Assembly: GCF_001514195.1 (NCBI RefSeq)
Contig: NZ_KQ948736.1
Span: 376,895-440,894 of the forward strand
DNA from: Streptomyces griseorubiginosus
GTDB taxonomy: Bacteria; Actinomycetota; Actinomycetes; Streptomycetales; Streptomycetaceae
Length of the DNA: 64,000 bases
Reading direction: 5' to 3'
Made by a program: the position numbers and the translations under genes. Shown piece by piece: positions 8,009 to 16,920 of the stretch; positions within the stretch are counted from its first letter, which is position 1; each line of letters starts with the position of its first letter. The notes below the pieces were generated by a model that saw only the letters and a list, made by a program, of their open reading frames with translations, did no database searches and had not been told where the DNA came from.

Positions 8009-10203
8009 TGCGCCGACAGAGAACTCTGACCGTCCTGCTGGTGGCCCTGGTGACGCTGTTGGGCCTGACGTCGACGTCGACGGCCCGGCCCCGGGAGGCA
8101 ACGGCGGCCGCCGCGCAGACCCTCACCTGGACCGCCGGCGACGACATCACCAAGTACGCCTCGGCGCCGACGACAGCGGTCGCCGGTACGGCCACGATCG
8201 TCTTCGAGAACAGCGCGGCCACCGGCAACACCACCGGGATGCCGCACACGCTGACCTTCGTGACCAGCGATCCCGAGTTCAACGACGACGTCCAGCTCAA
8301 CATCCTCGCCAACCCGAACGACGACACGGGAGGCCGTCACACCGCCGAGGTCACGCTCACCCCGGGCCGCTACTTCTACCACTGCACGATCCCGGGCCAC
8401 GGCCAGATGCAGGGCATCCTGGTGGTGACCGAGGGCACCGGCCAGGACACCACCGCGCCGACGGCCCGCGCTCAGGTGTCCGGCACGCAGAACACGCAGG
8501 GCCAGTACGTCGGTTCGGCGAGCGTGGCCCTCACGGCGACCGACGAGGCCGGCGGCTCCGGCGTCGACCGGATCGAGTACGCGATCGGGGACACGGGTGC
8601 CTGGCAGCCCTACACCGCCCCGGTCGTCGTCGACCAGGCCGGCGACCACAAGGTGCGTTACCGGGCCGTCGACAAGGCGGGCAATGTCTCCGCCGAGCAG
8701 AGCGCCGCCTTCACGGTGGTGCCGCCGCCGTCCGACGACACCGCCCCGCCGGACACCTCGGCGACGGTGAGCGGCGAGAAGAACCCCGACGGCACGTACA
8801 TCGACATGGCCACGGTGACCGTGTCGGCGTCCGACACCGGGTCCGGGGTCAACACCATCGAGTACGCGGTGAACAGCGGGACCTGGCAGCCGTACACGAT
8901 GCCCGTGATGGTGCATCAGGTCGGCTCCCACACCGTGCGGTACCGGGCGACCGACAAGGCGGGCAACGTGGCCGCCGAGAAGAGCGTCGCCTTCACGGTG
9001 GTCGCGGCGGCCCCGCAGGACACCGTCCCGCCGGTGACCGGTGTGACCGTGGACGGCACACGGAACTCCGACGGCGCCTACGTGGGCAACGCCAGGGTGA
9101 CCGTGAGCGCCACGGACACGGGCGGTTCGGGTGTCGCCGGCATCCAGTACTCGATCGACGCCGGACCCTATCTGGCGTACACCGCTCCCGTGGTCGTCGA
9201 CCGGGCGGGCACGCACACCCTCGCGTACCGTGCGACGGACAGGGCGGGCAACACCTCGGCCGCGCGCACGGTGACCTTCACGGTGGTGTCCGGTCAGGTT
9301 CCGGCGCCCAACTGCCCCGAACTCGACGAGCGGTTGACGGTGATCGTTGGCGCGGTCGACTCGGGGGTGCCGAACCGGATCACCAACAGCCGGTGCCGGA
9401 TCAACGAGTTGATCGAGGACGAGAAGGAGTGGACCTCCCACGCCCTGTTCCTCAAGCACGTGAAGACCGTCCTGGACAGGCTCTTCCGCGAGGGGGTGCT
9501 CGACGCGCGCGAGTACGACGCCATCGACGCGGCGGCCCGTGAGTCCGGCATCGGCAGGCCGGGCCAGACCGAGGGCTACCGCACGATCCTCGACGGCAGC
9601 GCGGCCTCCTTCGCCAAGTGGCAGCAGGTGGGCGGCGGTTCGTTCGCGCCGAACGGCGACGGGTCGATCACGTCCGGCACCACCAGGGACGGCCTCGGCA
9701 TGCTCTGGTTCCCGGAGCGCACGTACGGCGACTTCTCGCTCAAGCTCCAGTGGCGGGACGACGCCCCGGGTACCGGCAACGCCAACTCCGGTGTGTTCGT
9801 GCGGTTCCCGTGGGTCCACGACCACCCGGAGGAGCCCCGGCCCGAGTGGGCGGCCATCAAGTTCGGGCACGAGGTCCAGGTGTTCGACCGCCCCGACGGC
9901 GACATGTACAAGACCGGGTCGGTGTACGGCTTCGACCGGGTGGGGCTCGCCGGTGCCGGTGTCACCCAGAAGGGGACGTGGAACGACTACGAGATCCGGG
10001 TGGTCGACCAGCACTACTCGGTCTTCCGCAACGGCGTGCTGATCAACGAGTTCGACAACGTCGGCGGTCAGGACTTCTACCCGGCACGCTCGGACGACCC
10101 GGGCACGGACGGGCGGCGGTTCGCCTCCGGCTACGTCGGACTCCAGGTGCACAGCACGACGGACGTGATCTCGTACCGGGACGTCCGGATCAAGGAGTTG
10201 TAG
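8008..10203 (+). CDS. Secreted cupredoxin / Ig-like repeat / DUF1080 (3-keto-disaccharide hydrolase) protein
   Basis: 731 residues. Signal peptide (to about 36), then a plastocyanin-like domain (about 37-145) with MPHTLTF and YFYHCTIPGHGQM, which supply His, Cys, His and Met for a blue copper. Three Ig-like repeats of about 92 residues follow (about 150-428), each with IEYA/IQYS, W/YxxYTxPVxVxxxGxHxxxYRAxDxAGN, like OmpL47-type modules. A charged helical segment (about 432-518) leads into a C-terminal DUF1080 domain (about 525-731), the 3-keto-disaccharide hydrolase fold. Coupled to the dehydrogenase upstream. The mix of an electron carrier and a 3-keto-glycoside hydrolase in one chain is striking. 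The 3' end overlaps the convergent polymerase gene by 14 bp. Confidence 0.87.
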   Translation: MRRQRTLTVLLVALVTLLGLTSTSTARPREATAAAAQTLTWTAGDDITKYASAPTTAVAGTATIVFENSAATGNTTGMPHTLTFVTSDPEFNDDVQLNILANPNDDTGGRHTAEVTLTPGRYFYHCTIPGHGQMQGILVVTEGTGQDTTAPTARAQVSGTQNTQGQYVGSASVALTATDEAGGSGVDRIEYAIGDTGAWQPYTAPVVVDQAGDHKVRYRAVDKAGNVSAEQSAAFTVVPPPSDDTAPPDTSATVSGEKNPDGTYIDMATVTVSASDTGSGVNTIEYAVNSGTWQPYTMPVMVHQVGSHTVRYRATDKAGNVAAEKSVAFTVVAAAPQDTVPPVTGVTVDGTRNSDGAYVGNARVTVSATDTGGSGVAGIQYSIDAGPYLAYTAPVVVDRAGTHTLAYRATDRAGNTSAARTVTFTVVSGQVPAPNCPELDERLTVIVGAVDSGVPNRITNSRCRINELIEDEKEWTSHALFLKHVKTVLDRLFREGVLDAREYDAIDAAARESGIGRPGQTEGYRTILDGSAASFAKWQQVGGGSFAPNGDGSITSGTTRDGLGMLWFPERTYGDFSLKLQWRDDAPGTGNANSGVFVRFPWVHDHPEEPRPEWAAIKFGHEVQVFDRPDGDMYKTGSVYGFDRVGLAGAGVTQKGTWNDYEIRVVDQHYSVFRNGVLINEFDNVGGQDFYPARSDDPGTDGRRFASGYVGLQVHSTTDVISYRDVRIKEL

Positions 10204-11215
10204 AACCGGGCTTCCTGGCCCGGCTCGGCTGTACCCGCTTGGGCTCCCCCGGCATCTTCGGATACTCGGGCGGGTACGGCAGATCGCCGAGTCCGTGGTC
10301 GTGCTCGTCCTTGCGGGCGAGCTCCAGCAGGGGCTCGAGCGAGAAGGCGTGATCGTCCATGTCCGCGTGCACGTCGCCGAGTTCGGCGAAGCGCGCGGGC
10401 ATGGTCGCGAGGTCGAAGTCCTGGGGGTGCGCCTCGCCGACCTCCTCCCAGCGCAGGGGTGCGGAGACCGGGGCGTGCGGGCGGGGCCGTACGGAATAGG
10501 CGGAGGCGATCGTGCGGTCGCGGGCCGTCTGGTTGTAGTCGAGGAAGATGCGCTCGCCGCGCTCCTCCTTCCACCACTTGATGGTCACGTGGTCCGGCAT
10601 CCGGCGTTCCATCTCCCGGCCGACCGCGATCGCCGCCCGCCGTACCTGGGTGAAGGTCCAGCGCGGTTCGATGGGCACGAAGACGTGCAGGCCGCGTCCG
10701 CCGGAGGTCTTGGGCCAGCCGCGCAGACCGCCGAACTCGTCCAGCACCGACCGCAGTTCGTGGGCTGCGCGCACGGCGTCGTCGTAGTCGGTGCCGGGCT
10801 GCGGGTCGAGGTCGATGCGCAGTTCGTCGGGGCTGTCGACGTCGTCGCGGCGGACCGGCCAGGGGTGGAAGGTGAGGGTGCCGAACTGGGCGGCCCACAG
10901 CACGGCGGCCTCCTCGGTGGGGCACATCTCGTCGGCGCTGCGGCCGCTCGGGAAGGTGATGTGGGCGGTGGGGATCCAGTCGGGCATGTTCTTGGGCGCC
11001 CGCTTCTGGAAGAAGTTCTCGCCGGTGACCCCGTCCGGGTAGCGCTCCAGGGTGGTGGGGCGGTTGCGCAGGGCGCGCAGGATGCCGGGGGCGACCGCCT
11101 GGTAGTAGCGGGCCAGGTCCAGCTTGGTGAAGCCGCGCTCCGGGAAGAAGATCTTGTCCGGGCTGGACAGCCGTACCGTGCGGCCGCCCGCCTCCAGTTC
11201 CACCGCGTCACCCAT
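10190..11215 (-). CDS. LigD-type polymerase domain protein (NHEJ primase-polymerase)
   Basis: 341 residues, the stand-alone polymerase domain of the LigD family (archaeo-eukaryotic primase fold). Motifs: FFPERGFTKLDLARYY, RYPDG, the metal-binding DxD in RIDLDPQPG (near residue 136), KTSGGRGLHVFVP and the RTIASAYSVRPRPHAPVSAPL signature. It fills gaps and adds nucleotides, including ribonucleotides, at double-strand breaks during non-homologous end joining, usually recruited by Ku. It is divergent from an ATP-dependent ligase with 74 bp between, as in split polymerase/ligase systems. No Ku gene is in the window. Confidence 0.92.
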   Translation of the reverse strand: MGDAVELEAGGRTVRLSSPDKIFFPERGFTKLDLARYYQAVAPGILRALRNRPTTLERYPDGVTGENFFQKRAPKNMPDWIPTAHITFPSGRSADEMCPTEEAAVLWAAQFGTLTFHPWPVRRDDVDSPDELRIDLDPQPGTDYDDAVRAAHELRSVLDEFGGLRGWPKTSGGRGLHVFVPIEPRWTFTQVRRAAIAVGREMERRMPDHVTIKWWKEERGERIFLDYNQTARDRTIASAYSVRPRPHAPVSAPLRWEEVGEAHPQDFDLATMPARFAELGDVHADMDDHAFSLEPLLELARKDEHDHGLGDLPYPPEYPKMPGEPKRVQPSRARKPGSTTP

Positions 11216-11289
11216 GCGGCCACCGTAGGCCCACGGGGCACGGTGCGCATATCAGGCGAAAAACGGCACCTCCCAGCAGAATCGGAGCC

Positions 11290-12351
11290 ATGGATCTGCC
11301 GGTGATGCCCCCCGTGAAGCCCATGCTCGCCAAGTCGGTGGCGAAGATCCCGCCGGACATGCACTACGAGGCGAAGTGGGACGGGTTCCGGGCGATCGTG
11401 TTCCGGGACGGGGCCGAGGTCGAGCTGGGCAGCCGTACCGGAAAGCCGCTGACCAGGTACTTTCCCGAGCTGGTGGAGGCCCTGCGGGAGCGGTTGCCGG
11501 AGCGCTGTGTGATGGACGGGGAGATCGTGATCGCCCGGGAGGGCCGCCTCGACTTCGACGCGCTGACCGAGCGGATCCACCCGGCCGACTCACGGGTGCG
11601 GACGCTGGCCGAGCGGACCCCGGCCTCCTTCGTCGCCTTCGACCTGCTGGCGCTCCAGGACGAGTCCCTGCTGGACGTGCCGCTGGCCGAGCGCAGGAAG
11701 CTGCTCACGACCGCCCTGTCCGGGGTCACGGCGCCGGTGCACCTCGCCCCCGCGACGACCGACATCGGCGTGGCGCAGCAGTGGTTCGAGCAGTACGAGG
11801 GCGCGGGCCTGGACGGGGTCATCGCCAAGCCGCTCACCGGGCGCTACCTCCAGGACGAGCGCGCCATGTTCAAGATCAAGCACGAGCGCACCGCGGACGT
11901 GGTGGTGGCGGGCTACCGGCTCCACAAGAGCGGCCCGATCGTCGGCTCCCTGCTGCTCGGGCTCCACGACGACCGGGGCACGCTCCAGCACGTGGGCGTG
12001 TCGGCGGCCTTCCCGATGAAGCGGCGCGCCGAGCTGATCGACGAGCTGGAGCCGCTGCGGATGGCGGACCCGAGCGGCCATCCGTGGGCGGCCTGGGCCG
12101 AGGAGGCCGCCCACGAGAGCGCCCGGCTGCCCGGGGCGCCGAGCCGCTGGTCGGGCAAGAAGGACCTGTCCTGGGTGCCGCTGAGGCCGGAGCGGGTGGC
12201 GGAGGTGGCGTACGACCACATGGAGAACGGCGCACGCTTCCGCCACACCGCGCGTTTCCGCCGCTGGCGGCCCGACCGGACCCCCGAGAGCTGCACCTAC
12301 GCGCAGCTGGAGGAGCCGGTGCGCTACGACCTGGTCGACATCCTGCGCTGA
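11290..12351 (+). CDS. ATP-dependent DNA ligase (LigC/LigD ligase-domain type)
   Basis: 353 residues. The adenylation motif EAKWDGFR puts the nucleotide-accepting lysine near residue 29; downstream are SRTGKPLTRYFPEL, the MDGEIV motif, FDLLAL, GVIAKPLTGRY and FKIKHERTADVVV (motif V), then an OB-fold domain. It seals nicks using ATP and probably acts with the divergent LigD-type polymerase in end joining or in spore/stationary-phase repair. Starts at the ATG 10 bp after CGGAGC. Length is right for the actinobacterial stand-alone ligases. Confidence 0.93.
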   Translation: MDLPVMPPVKPMLAKSVAKIPPDMHYEAKWDGFRAIVFRDGAEVELGSRTGKPLTRYFPELVEALRERLPERCVMDGEIVIAREGRLDFDALTERIHPADSRVRTLAERTPASFVAFDLLALQDESLLDVPLAERRKLLTTALSGVTAPVHLAPATTDIGVAQQWFEQYEGAGLDGVIAKPLTGRYLQDERAMFKIKHERTADVVVAGYRLHKSGPIVGSLLLGLHDDRGTLQHVGVSAAFPMKRRAELIDELEPLRMADPSGHPWAAWAEEAAHESARLPGAPSRWSGKKDLSWVPLRPERVAEVAYDHMENGARFRHTARFRRWRPDRTPESCTYAQLEEPVRYDLVDILR

Positions 12352-12381
12352 CCGGGACCGGCAGCGGAGGTCGGCAGATCG

Positions 12382-13572
12382 TCAGGGCTTCATCAGCACC
12401 TTGACCATGCCGTCCTGCTTCTTCTGGAACATCTCGTACGCGCGCGGGGCGTCGGACAGCGGCACATGGTGGGTCGCGAAGTCGTCGACGCCGAGCGGGT
12501 CCTCGTCGGTCAGGTACGGGATGATCTCGTCGCTCCAGCGCCGGACGTTGGCCTGGCCCATGCGGATCTGGATCTGCTTGTCGAACATGGTGAGCATCGG
12601 CAGCGGGTCGGCCATGCCGCCGTAGACGCCCGTCAGGGAGAGGGTGCCGCCGCGGCGCACCAGCTCGATCGCGGTGTGCAGGGCGGCGAGCCGGTCGATG
12701 CTGAACCGCTCGGCGAACGGCCCGCTGATCCTCCTCGGCAGCAGGGCCGAGGCGTTCTGGGCCAGCCGGGCGGCCGCGCTGCCGTGGGCCTCGGTGCCGA
12801 CCGCGTCGATCACGGCGTCGGGACCGCGCCCGTCGGTCTCGTCGCGGATGGCCTGGACGAGCTCCTTCTCGCTGTCGAAGCTCCGGAGGTCGTACGTCTC
12901 CACGCCCCGCGCGCGTGCCCTGCGCAGCCGCTCGGTCACCAGGTCCACGCCGAAGACGCGCCCGGCGCCGCGCACCTGGGCGACCCGGCAGGCCATGTCG
13001 CCGATGGGCCCGAGTCCGAGCACCGCCACGCTGCCGCCCTCGGGGACGTCCGCGTAGGCGACGGCCTGCCAGGCGGTCGGCAGCACGTCGGAGAGGTAGA
13101 CGAAGCGGTCGTCCGGCGGCCCCTCGGGCACCTTGATGGGCCCGAACTGCGCCTGCGGGACCCGCAGGTACTCGGCCTGGGCGCCCGGCACGGCGCCGTA
13201 CAGACGGGTGTAGCCGAACAGGGCGGCGCCCATGCCCTCGCTGGTGACCTGGGTGGTCTCGCACTGGGTCGGCAGCCCGGTCATGCACATCCAGCAGTTG
13301 CCGCAGGCGATCTGGAACGGCACGACGACGCGGTCGCCCGCCGCGAGGTCGGGCACCGCGGCGCCGACCTCCTCGACGATGCCCATGGGTTCGTGCCCGA
13401 GGATGTCGCCCGGTGTCATGAACGGGGTGAGCACTTCGTAGAGATGCAGGTCGGAGCCGCACAACCCGGTCGAGGTGATGCGGATGACGGCGTCCGTCGG
13501 TTCCTTGATCCGGGGATCGGGCACCTCTTCCACCCGTACGTCCCGCTTGCCCTGCCAGGTCACAGCCTTCAT
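12382..13572 (-). CDS. Zinc-dependent alcohol dehydrogenase, formaldehyde-dehydrogenase-like
   Basis: 396 residues of the medium-chain dehydrogenase family. Catalytic zinc ligands lie in GLCGSDLHLYE (Cys near 38) and GHEPMGIVEEVG; the structural zinc loop is partly kept as CGNCWMC. The Rossmann motif VLGLGPIGDM is near residue 185. The long insert YGAVPGAQAEYLRVPQAQ and PTAWQAV match the glutathione-independent formaldehyde dehydrogenase/threonine dehydrogenase-like group. The gene is divergent from the DUF3048 lipoprotein and has no catabolic partner beside it; an aldehyde or alcohol detoxification role is plausible. Confidence 0.88.
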   Translation of the reverse strand: MKAVTWQGKRDVRVEEVPDPRIKEPTDAVIRITSTGLCGSDLHLYEVLTPFMTPGDILGHEPMGIVEEVGAAVPDLAAGDRVVVPFQIACGNCWMCMTGLPTQCETTQVTSEGMGAALFGYTRLYGAVPGAQAEYLRVPQAQFGPIKVPEGPPDDRFVYLSDVLPTAWQAVAYADVPEGGSVAVLGLGPIGDMACRVAQVRGAGRVFGVDLVTERLRRARARGVETYDLRSFDSEKELVQAIRDETDGRGPDAVIDAVGTEAHGSAAARLAQNASALLPRRISGPFAERFSIDRLAALHTAIELVRRGGTLSLTGVYGGMADPLPMLTMFDKQIQIRMGQANVRRWSDEIIPYLTDEDPLGVDDFATHHVPLSDAPRAYEMFQKKQDGMVKVLMKP

Positions 13573-13764
13573 CGCCCGGCACTCCCTCCGTCACCTCGTA
13601 CAGCGCGTGTCGGTCCTTGGGGTCGGCGCCCGGGTACCCGAGGCGCCGACGCCGAACCGCGATCGAGGGCTGATCGGCCTACCGGGTGCGCCCGATCAAG
13701 ATCAGACAGGTATGGCCATCAAAGAACTTATAAGCGCACAATCAATGACACGAGGCGGGTGCGT

Positions 13765-14847
13765 ATGGCGGGCCTGGCGCGTGCGGCGGGAGCGGTGGGC
13801 ATGACGGGGACGGCGGATGACATGGGTACGGCGGACACGGCGGGCAGCAGATCCGGGGCGCGTGCGAGACGCGCCCGTACGGTGGCGGCCCTGCTGGCCG
13901 CGGCAGGTCTGTTCGTCGCGGGCTGCACGCATCAGGGCAAGCCCCGCGTCCCGTCCGACGACGGGCGGGGCCACCTGGACACCTCGGCCCCGAGCCCCTC
14001 GACGCCGACCCCGTCGGAGCCCACCCGGCAGGCCCCCTCCCTGCTCGCCGTGAAGATCGACAACGTACGGGCGGCGCGACCGCAGACCGGCCTCGACTCC
14101 GCGGACATCGTCTACGCCGAGCAGGTCGAGGGCGGGCTCAGTCGGCTCATGGCGGTGTACGCGACCAAGCTGCCTAAGGCCGTCGGCCCGGTACGCAGCG
14201 CCCGCGAGTCCGACCTGGAGCTGCTGCGGCAGTTCCACGACCCGACGCTCGCCTTCTCCGGCGCGCAGGGCAAGCTGATGCCCCTGATCAACCGGGCACC
14301 GCTGGACGCCCGTACCCCCGAGAAGGCGTCCGAGGCCTACTTCCGCGGCGCCGGCCGGGCCATCCCGCACAACCTCTACCTGCGCCCGAAGCGTCTGATG
14401 CCCACCACGCCGGGCCCGGACGCGCTGACCACCGGGTTCCGCTACGGCCCCGCGCCCGCCGGCGGCACGAAGGACACCTCGGAGACGGTCCGCTTCCCGG
14501 CCGCCCGCTTCACCTTCAGCTGGTCCGCGAGCCGGGGGCGCTGGCTGGTCTCGCTGGACGGCACCCCGGACGTGATGACCGACGGGAAGCGGCTCGCCCC
14601 GGCGACGGTCGTGGTGCAGTACGTGAAGGTCCGCAAGTCCGCCTTCCACGACTTCCTCGGCAACAACACGCCGTACACGGTGACGGTCGGCTCGGGAAAG
14701 GCGAAGGTGCTGCGCGACGGGCGCGCCTGGGACGTGAACTGGCAGCGGGCGAAGGCGACGGACGGCACCCGGTTCACGACGAAGGACGGCTCACCGGTGA
14801 ACTTCGCCGAGGGCCAGGTGTGGGTCGTGTTCGCGAAGGCGCCCTGA
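13765..14847 (+). CDS. DUF3048 domain lipoprotein
   Basis: 360 residues. After an Ala/Gly-rich start and RARRARTVAALLAAAGLFVAGC the lipobox cysteine lies near residue 53, so the mature protein is membrane-anchored outside the cell. The rest is the YerB-like DUF3048 fold (VKIDNVRAARPQTGLDSADIVYAEQVEGG... RSARESDLELLRQF... WDVNWQRAKATDGTRF). Related Streptomyces proteins are abundant; molecular function unknown. Later in-frame ATGs at 13801 and 13822 are also possible starts. Its stop is part of a hairpin shared with the convergent pcaV gene. Confidence 0.85.
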   Translation: MAGLARAAGAVGMTGTADDMGTADTAGSRSGARARRARTVAALLAAAGLFVAGCTHQGKPRVPSDDGRGHLDTSAPSPSTPTPSEPTRQAPSLLAVKIDNVRAARPQTGLDSADIVYAEQVEGGLSRLMAVYATKLPKAVGPVRSARESDLELLRQFHDPTLAFSGAQGKLMPLINRAPLDARTPEKASEAYFRGAGRAIPHNLYLRPKRLMPTTPGPDALTTGFRYGPAPAGGTKDTSETVRFPAARFTFSWSASRGRWLVSLDGTPDVMTDGKRLAPATVVVQYVKVRKSAFHDFLGNNTPYTVTVGSGKAKVLRDGRAWDVNWQRAKATDGTRFTTKDGSPVNFAEGQVWVVFAKAP

Positions 14848-14872
14848 GCCGGGGCCGCCGTGCGCTCAGGGC
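14841..14872. terminator. Bidirectional hairpin between convergent DUF3048 and pcaV genes
   Basis: GCCCTGAGC (14841-14849) and GCTCAGGGC (14864-14872) are perfect 9-bp arms with a 14-nt loop. Each arm contains the stop codon of one of the two convergent genes, so a single structure could end both transcripts. There is no U-tract, as is common in Streptomyces. Confidence 0.6.
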
Positions 14873-15330
14873 CGGCCGACCAGCGGCTCCGCCGGGTTGC
14901 GGAGCCCCTCGGCCGCGTCCGAGACCCGGCGGATCAGCTCGAAGAACAGGCTCTGCTCGTCGGCGGAGAGAGGGGCGAGGAAGACCTGGTTCATCCGGGC
15001 CGTGCGCACGGTCAGCCTGCGGTGGGTGCGCACCCCTTCCTCGGTCAGGCGCAGCAGGAAGCGCCGGCCGTCCTGGGGGTCGCGGACCTTGTCGAGCAGT
15101 CCGCGGCGGCCCAGCCGGCTGATGACCTCGGCGATGGTCGAGCGGTCGAGGCCCACCCGCTCCCCCACCGTGCGCTGGTCGAGCCCCGGTTCGGCGACGA
15201 GCGCGTTCAGGACCGCGAACTGCGGCGAGGTGATCTCCTCGGAGACCATCGTGTTCCACAGCAGGTAGTGCGCCTGCTGGAGCCGCCGGGCGAGGTGCCC
15301 GGGGTGGGTGGTGAGGTCCACCGCGGCCAT
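14866..15330 (-). CDS. pcaV: PcaV, MarR-family repressor of the pca operon
   Basis: 154 residues from the ATG at 15330 (GGGAG 5 bp upstream). Winged-helix MarR fold: HLARRLQQAHYLLWNTMVSEE, then LTSPQFAVLNALVAEPGLDQRTVGERVGLDRSTIAEVISRLGRRGLLDKVRDPQDGRR-type recognition helix and wing around 40-100 (written here only in outline; key parts are RSTIAEVISRL and DPQDGRR). Divergent position next to pcaI is that of PcaV of Streptomyces coelicolor, which binds protocatechuate and then releases the pca promoter. Two GTGCACTGA-containing sites in the intergenic region are probable operators. Name assigned from family plus context. Confidence 0.9.
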   Translation of the reverse strand: MAAVDLTTHPGHLARRLQQAHYLLWNTMVSEEITSPQFAVLNALVAEPGLDQRTVGERVGLDRSTIAEVISRLGRRGLLDKVRDPQDGRRFLLRLTEEGVRTHRRLTVRTARMNQVFLAPLSADEQSLFFELIRRVSDAAEGLRNPAEPLVGRP

Positions 15331-15379
15331 GTGCGCTCCCGAGGACGAATCGGCTGGTGCCGGGAAAGGATGATTTTGG

Positions 15380-15393
15380 TTGGTGCACTGAAG
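15380..15393. promoter_or_regulatory. Candidate PcaV operator, pcaV-proximal
   Basis: TTGGTGCACTGAAG shares the nine-base core GTGCACTGA with the perfect palindrome at 15455-15468. It lies 50-63 bp upstream of the pcaV start, suited to autoregulation. Confidence 0.6.
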
Positions 15394-15414
15394 AATATCG
15401 AGCCTTGACGCCAG

Positions 15415-15431
15415 GCTGCCACAGTGGCAGC
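15415..15431. promoter_or_regulatory. 17-bp palindrome in the pcaV-pcaI intergenic region
   Basis: GCTGCCACAGTGGCAGC has perfect 8-bp arms around a single A, midway between the two GTGCACTGA sites and just after a TTGACG hexamer (15405-15410). It differs in sequence from the PcaV-type sites, so it may bind another regulator or form a transcript hairpin. Confidence 0.45.
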
Positions 15432-15454
15432 TTAAGAGAAACCTCGCCGAAATA

Positions 15455-15468
15455 CTCAGTGCACTGAG
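15455..15468. promoter_or_regulatory. Candidate PcaV operator, pcaI-proximal
   Basis: CTCAGTGCACTGAG is a perfect 14-bp palindrome 26 bp before the pcaI start. MarR proteins typically bind such dyads over the promoter. Shares its core with the site at 15380-15393. Confidence 0.75.
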
Positions 15469-15493
15469 CAAGTCAAGAGATGGGGCTGCGCGG

Positions 15494-16276
15494 ATGGACA
15501 AGGTGGTCGCCACAGCCGGGGAGGCCGTGGCCGACGTGCCCCGCGGTGCGTCGCTGGCGGTGGGCGGTTTCGGTCTGAGCGGTGTGCCGAACGTGCTCAT
15601 CCAGGCGCTGTACGAGCGTGGTGTGTCCGAGCTGTCAGTGGTCTCGAACAACTGCGGGGCCATGGAGTCGGGCCTGGCGGTCCTGCTCGCGGCCGGGCGG
15701 ATCGCCCGGGTGACCGGTTCCTACATCGGAGCCAACAAGGAGTTCGCCCGCCAGTACCTGGCCGGCGAGCTGGAGGTCGAGATGATCCCGCAGGGCACGC
15801 TCGCCGAGCGGCTGCGGGCGGGCGGCGCCGGCATCCCCGCGTTCTTCACCCCGGCCGGGGTCGGCACCCAGGTCGCCGACGGCGGGCTGCCGTGGCGCTA
15901 CGACGGCTCCGGCGGGGTCGCGCTGGCCTCGCCGCCGAAGGAGGTGCGGGAGTTCGACGGCACCGAGTACGTCCTGGAGCGCGGGATCCGCACCGACTTC
16001 GCCCTGGTGCGGGCGGCGAAGGGGGACCGGCACGGCAACCTGGTCTTCAACAAGTCCACCCGCAACTTCAACCCCCTCGCGGCGATGGCGGGCAAGCTGA
16101 CCATCGCCGAGGTCGAGGAACTCGTGGAGCCCGGCGAGATCGACCCGGACGCGGTGCACCTGCCCGGGATCTTCGTGCAGCGGGTGCTGGCCCTGACCCC
16201 GGAACAGGCGACGGACAAGAAGATCGAGCAGCGGACGGTCTCCGCGGCTCCGGCACGAGGCACGGTGAACGACTGA
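15494..16276 (+). CDS. pcaI: 3-oxoadipate CoA-transferase subunit A (PcaI)
   Basis: 260 residues. Family I CoA-transferase alpha subunit: [55 protein letters not shown] and [13 protein letters not shown] are characteristic. With PcaJ it moves CoA from succinyl-CoA to 3-oxoadipate, the fifth step after protocatechuate cleavage. First gene of the pca operon, reading away from pcaV; its stop overlaps the pcaJ start (TGATG). Cytoplasmic. The ribosome site is weak, so the start rests on family length. Confidence 0.95.
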   Translation: MDKVVATAGEAVADVPRGASLAVGGFGLSGVPNVLIQALYERGVSELSVVSNNCGAMESGLAVLLAAGRIARVTGSYIGANKEFARQYLAGELEVEMIPQGTLAERLRAGGAGIPAFFTPAGVGTQVADGGLPWRYDGSGGVALASPPKEVREFDGTEYVLERGIRTDFALVRAAKGDRHGNLVFNKSTRNFNPLAAMAGKLTIAEVEELVEPGEIDPDAVHLPGIFVQRVLALTPEQATDKKIEQRTVSAAPARGTVND

Positions 16277-16920
16277 TGGCCTGGACCCGGCAGCAGATGG
16301 CCGCACGAGCCGCACGCGAGCTTCAGGACGGCCAGTACGTCAACCTCGGCATCGGCCTGCCGACACTGATCCCGAACTACCTCCCCGAGGGCGTCGAGGT
16401 GATCCTGGAGTCGGAGAACGGCATCCTGGGCACCGGCCCCTACCCCACCGAGGACCAGGTCGACCCCGATCTGATCAACGCGGGCAAGGAGACCGTCACC
16501 GTGCTGCCGGGGGCGTCCTTCTTCGACTCGGCGCTGTCCTTCTCGATGATCCGGGGCGGGCACATCGACGTGGCGGTCCTCGGCGCCATGCAGGTGTCCG
16601 AGCGGGGCGACCTGGCCAACTGGGCCATCCCCGGCAAGCTGATCACCGGGATCGGCGGGGCGATGGACCTGGTGCACGGCGCCCGCACGGTCATCGTGGT
16701 GATGACGCACACCGCCAAGGACGGCTCGCCCAAGATCCTCACCGAGTGCGCGCTGCCGCTCACCGGCAAGGCGTGCGTGGACCGGATCATCACCGACCTC
16801 GGCGTCCTGGACGTGACCGAGGACGGTCTGGTGCTCGTCGAGACGGCACCCGGGGTCACCGTCGAGGAGATCACCGCCAAGACCGACGCCAAGCTGAGTG
16901 TCGCGGAGGACCTGAAGTGA
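16276..16920 (+). CDS. pcaJ: 3-oxoadipate CoA-transferase subunit B (PcaJ)
   Basis: 214 residues. Contains the [13 protein letters not shown] loop and the ESENG motif (45-49) whose second glutamate (47) forms the enzyme-CoA thioester. Later [30 protein letters not shown] and GAMDLVHGA are also typical of the beta subunit. Pairs with PcaI. The start ATG overlaps the pcaI stop, and its own stop overlaps the GTG of pcaF (GTGA), showing tight coupling. Confidence 0.95.
   Translation: MAWTRQQMAARAARELQDGQYVNLGIGLPTLIPNYLPEGVEVILESENGILGTGPYPTEDQVDPDLINAGKETVTVLPGASFFDSALSFSMIRGGHIDVAVLGAMQVSERGDLANWAIPGKLITGIGGAMDLVHGARTVIVVMTHTAKDGSPKILTECALPLTGKACVDRIITDLGVLDVTEDGLVLVETAPGVTVEEITAKTDAKLSVAEDLK

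Noticed and set aside
10190..12351. Complete NHEJ operon with Ku
   Set aside because: Only the polymerase and ligase are present; no Ku-like sequence was seen in the window.
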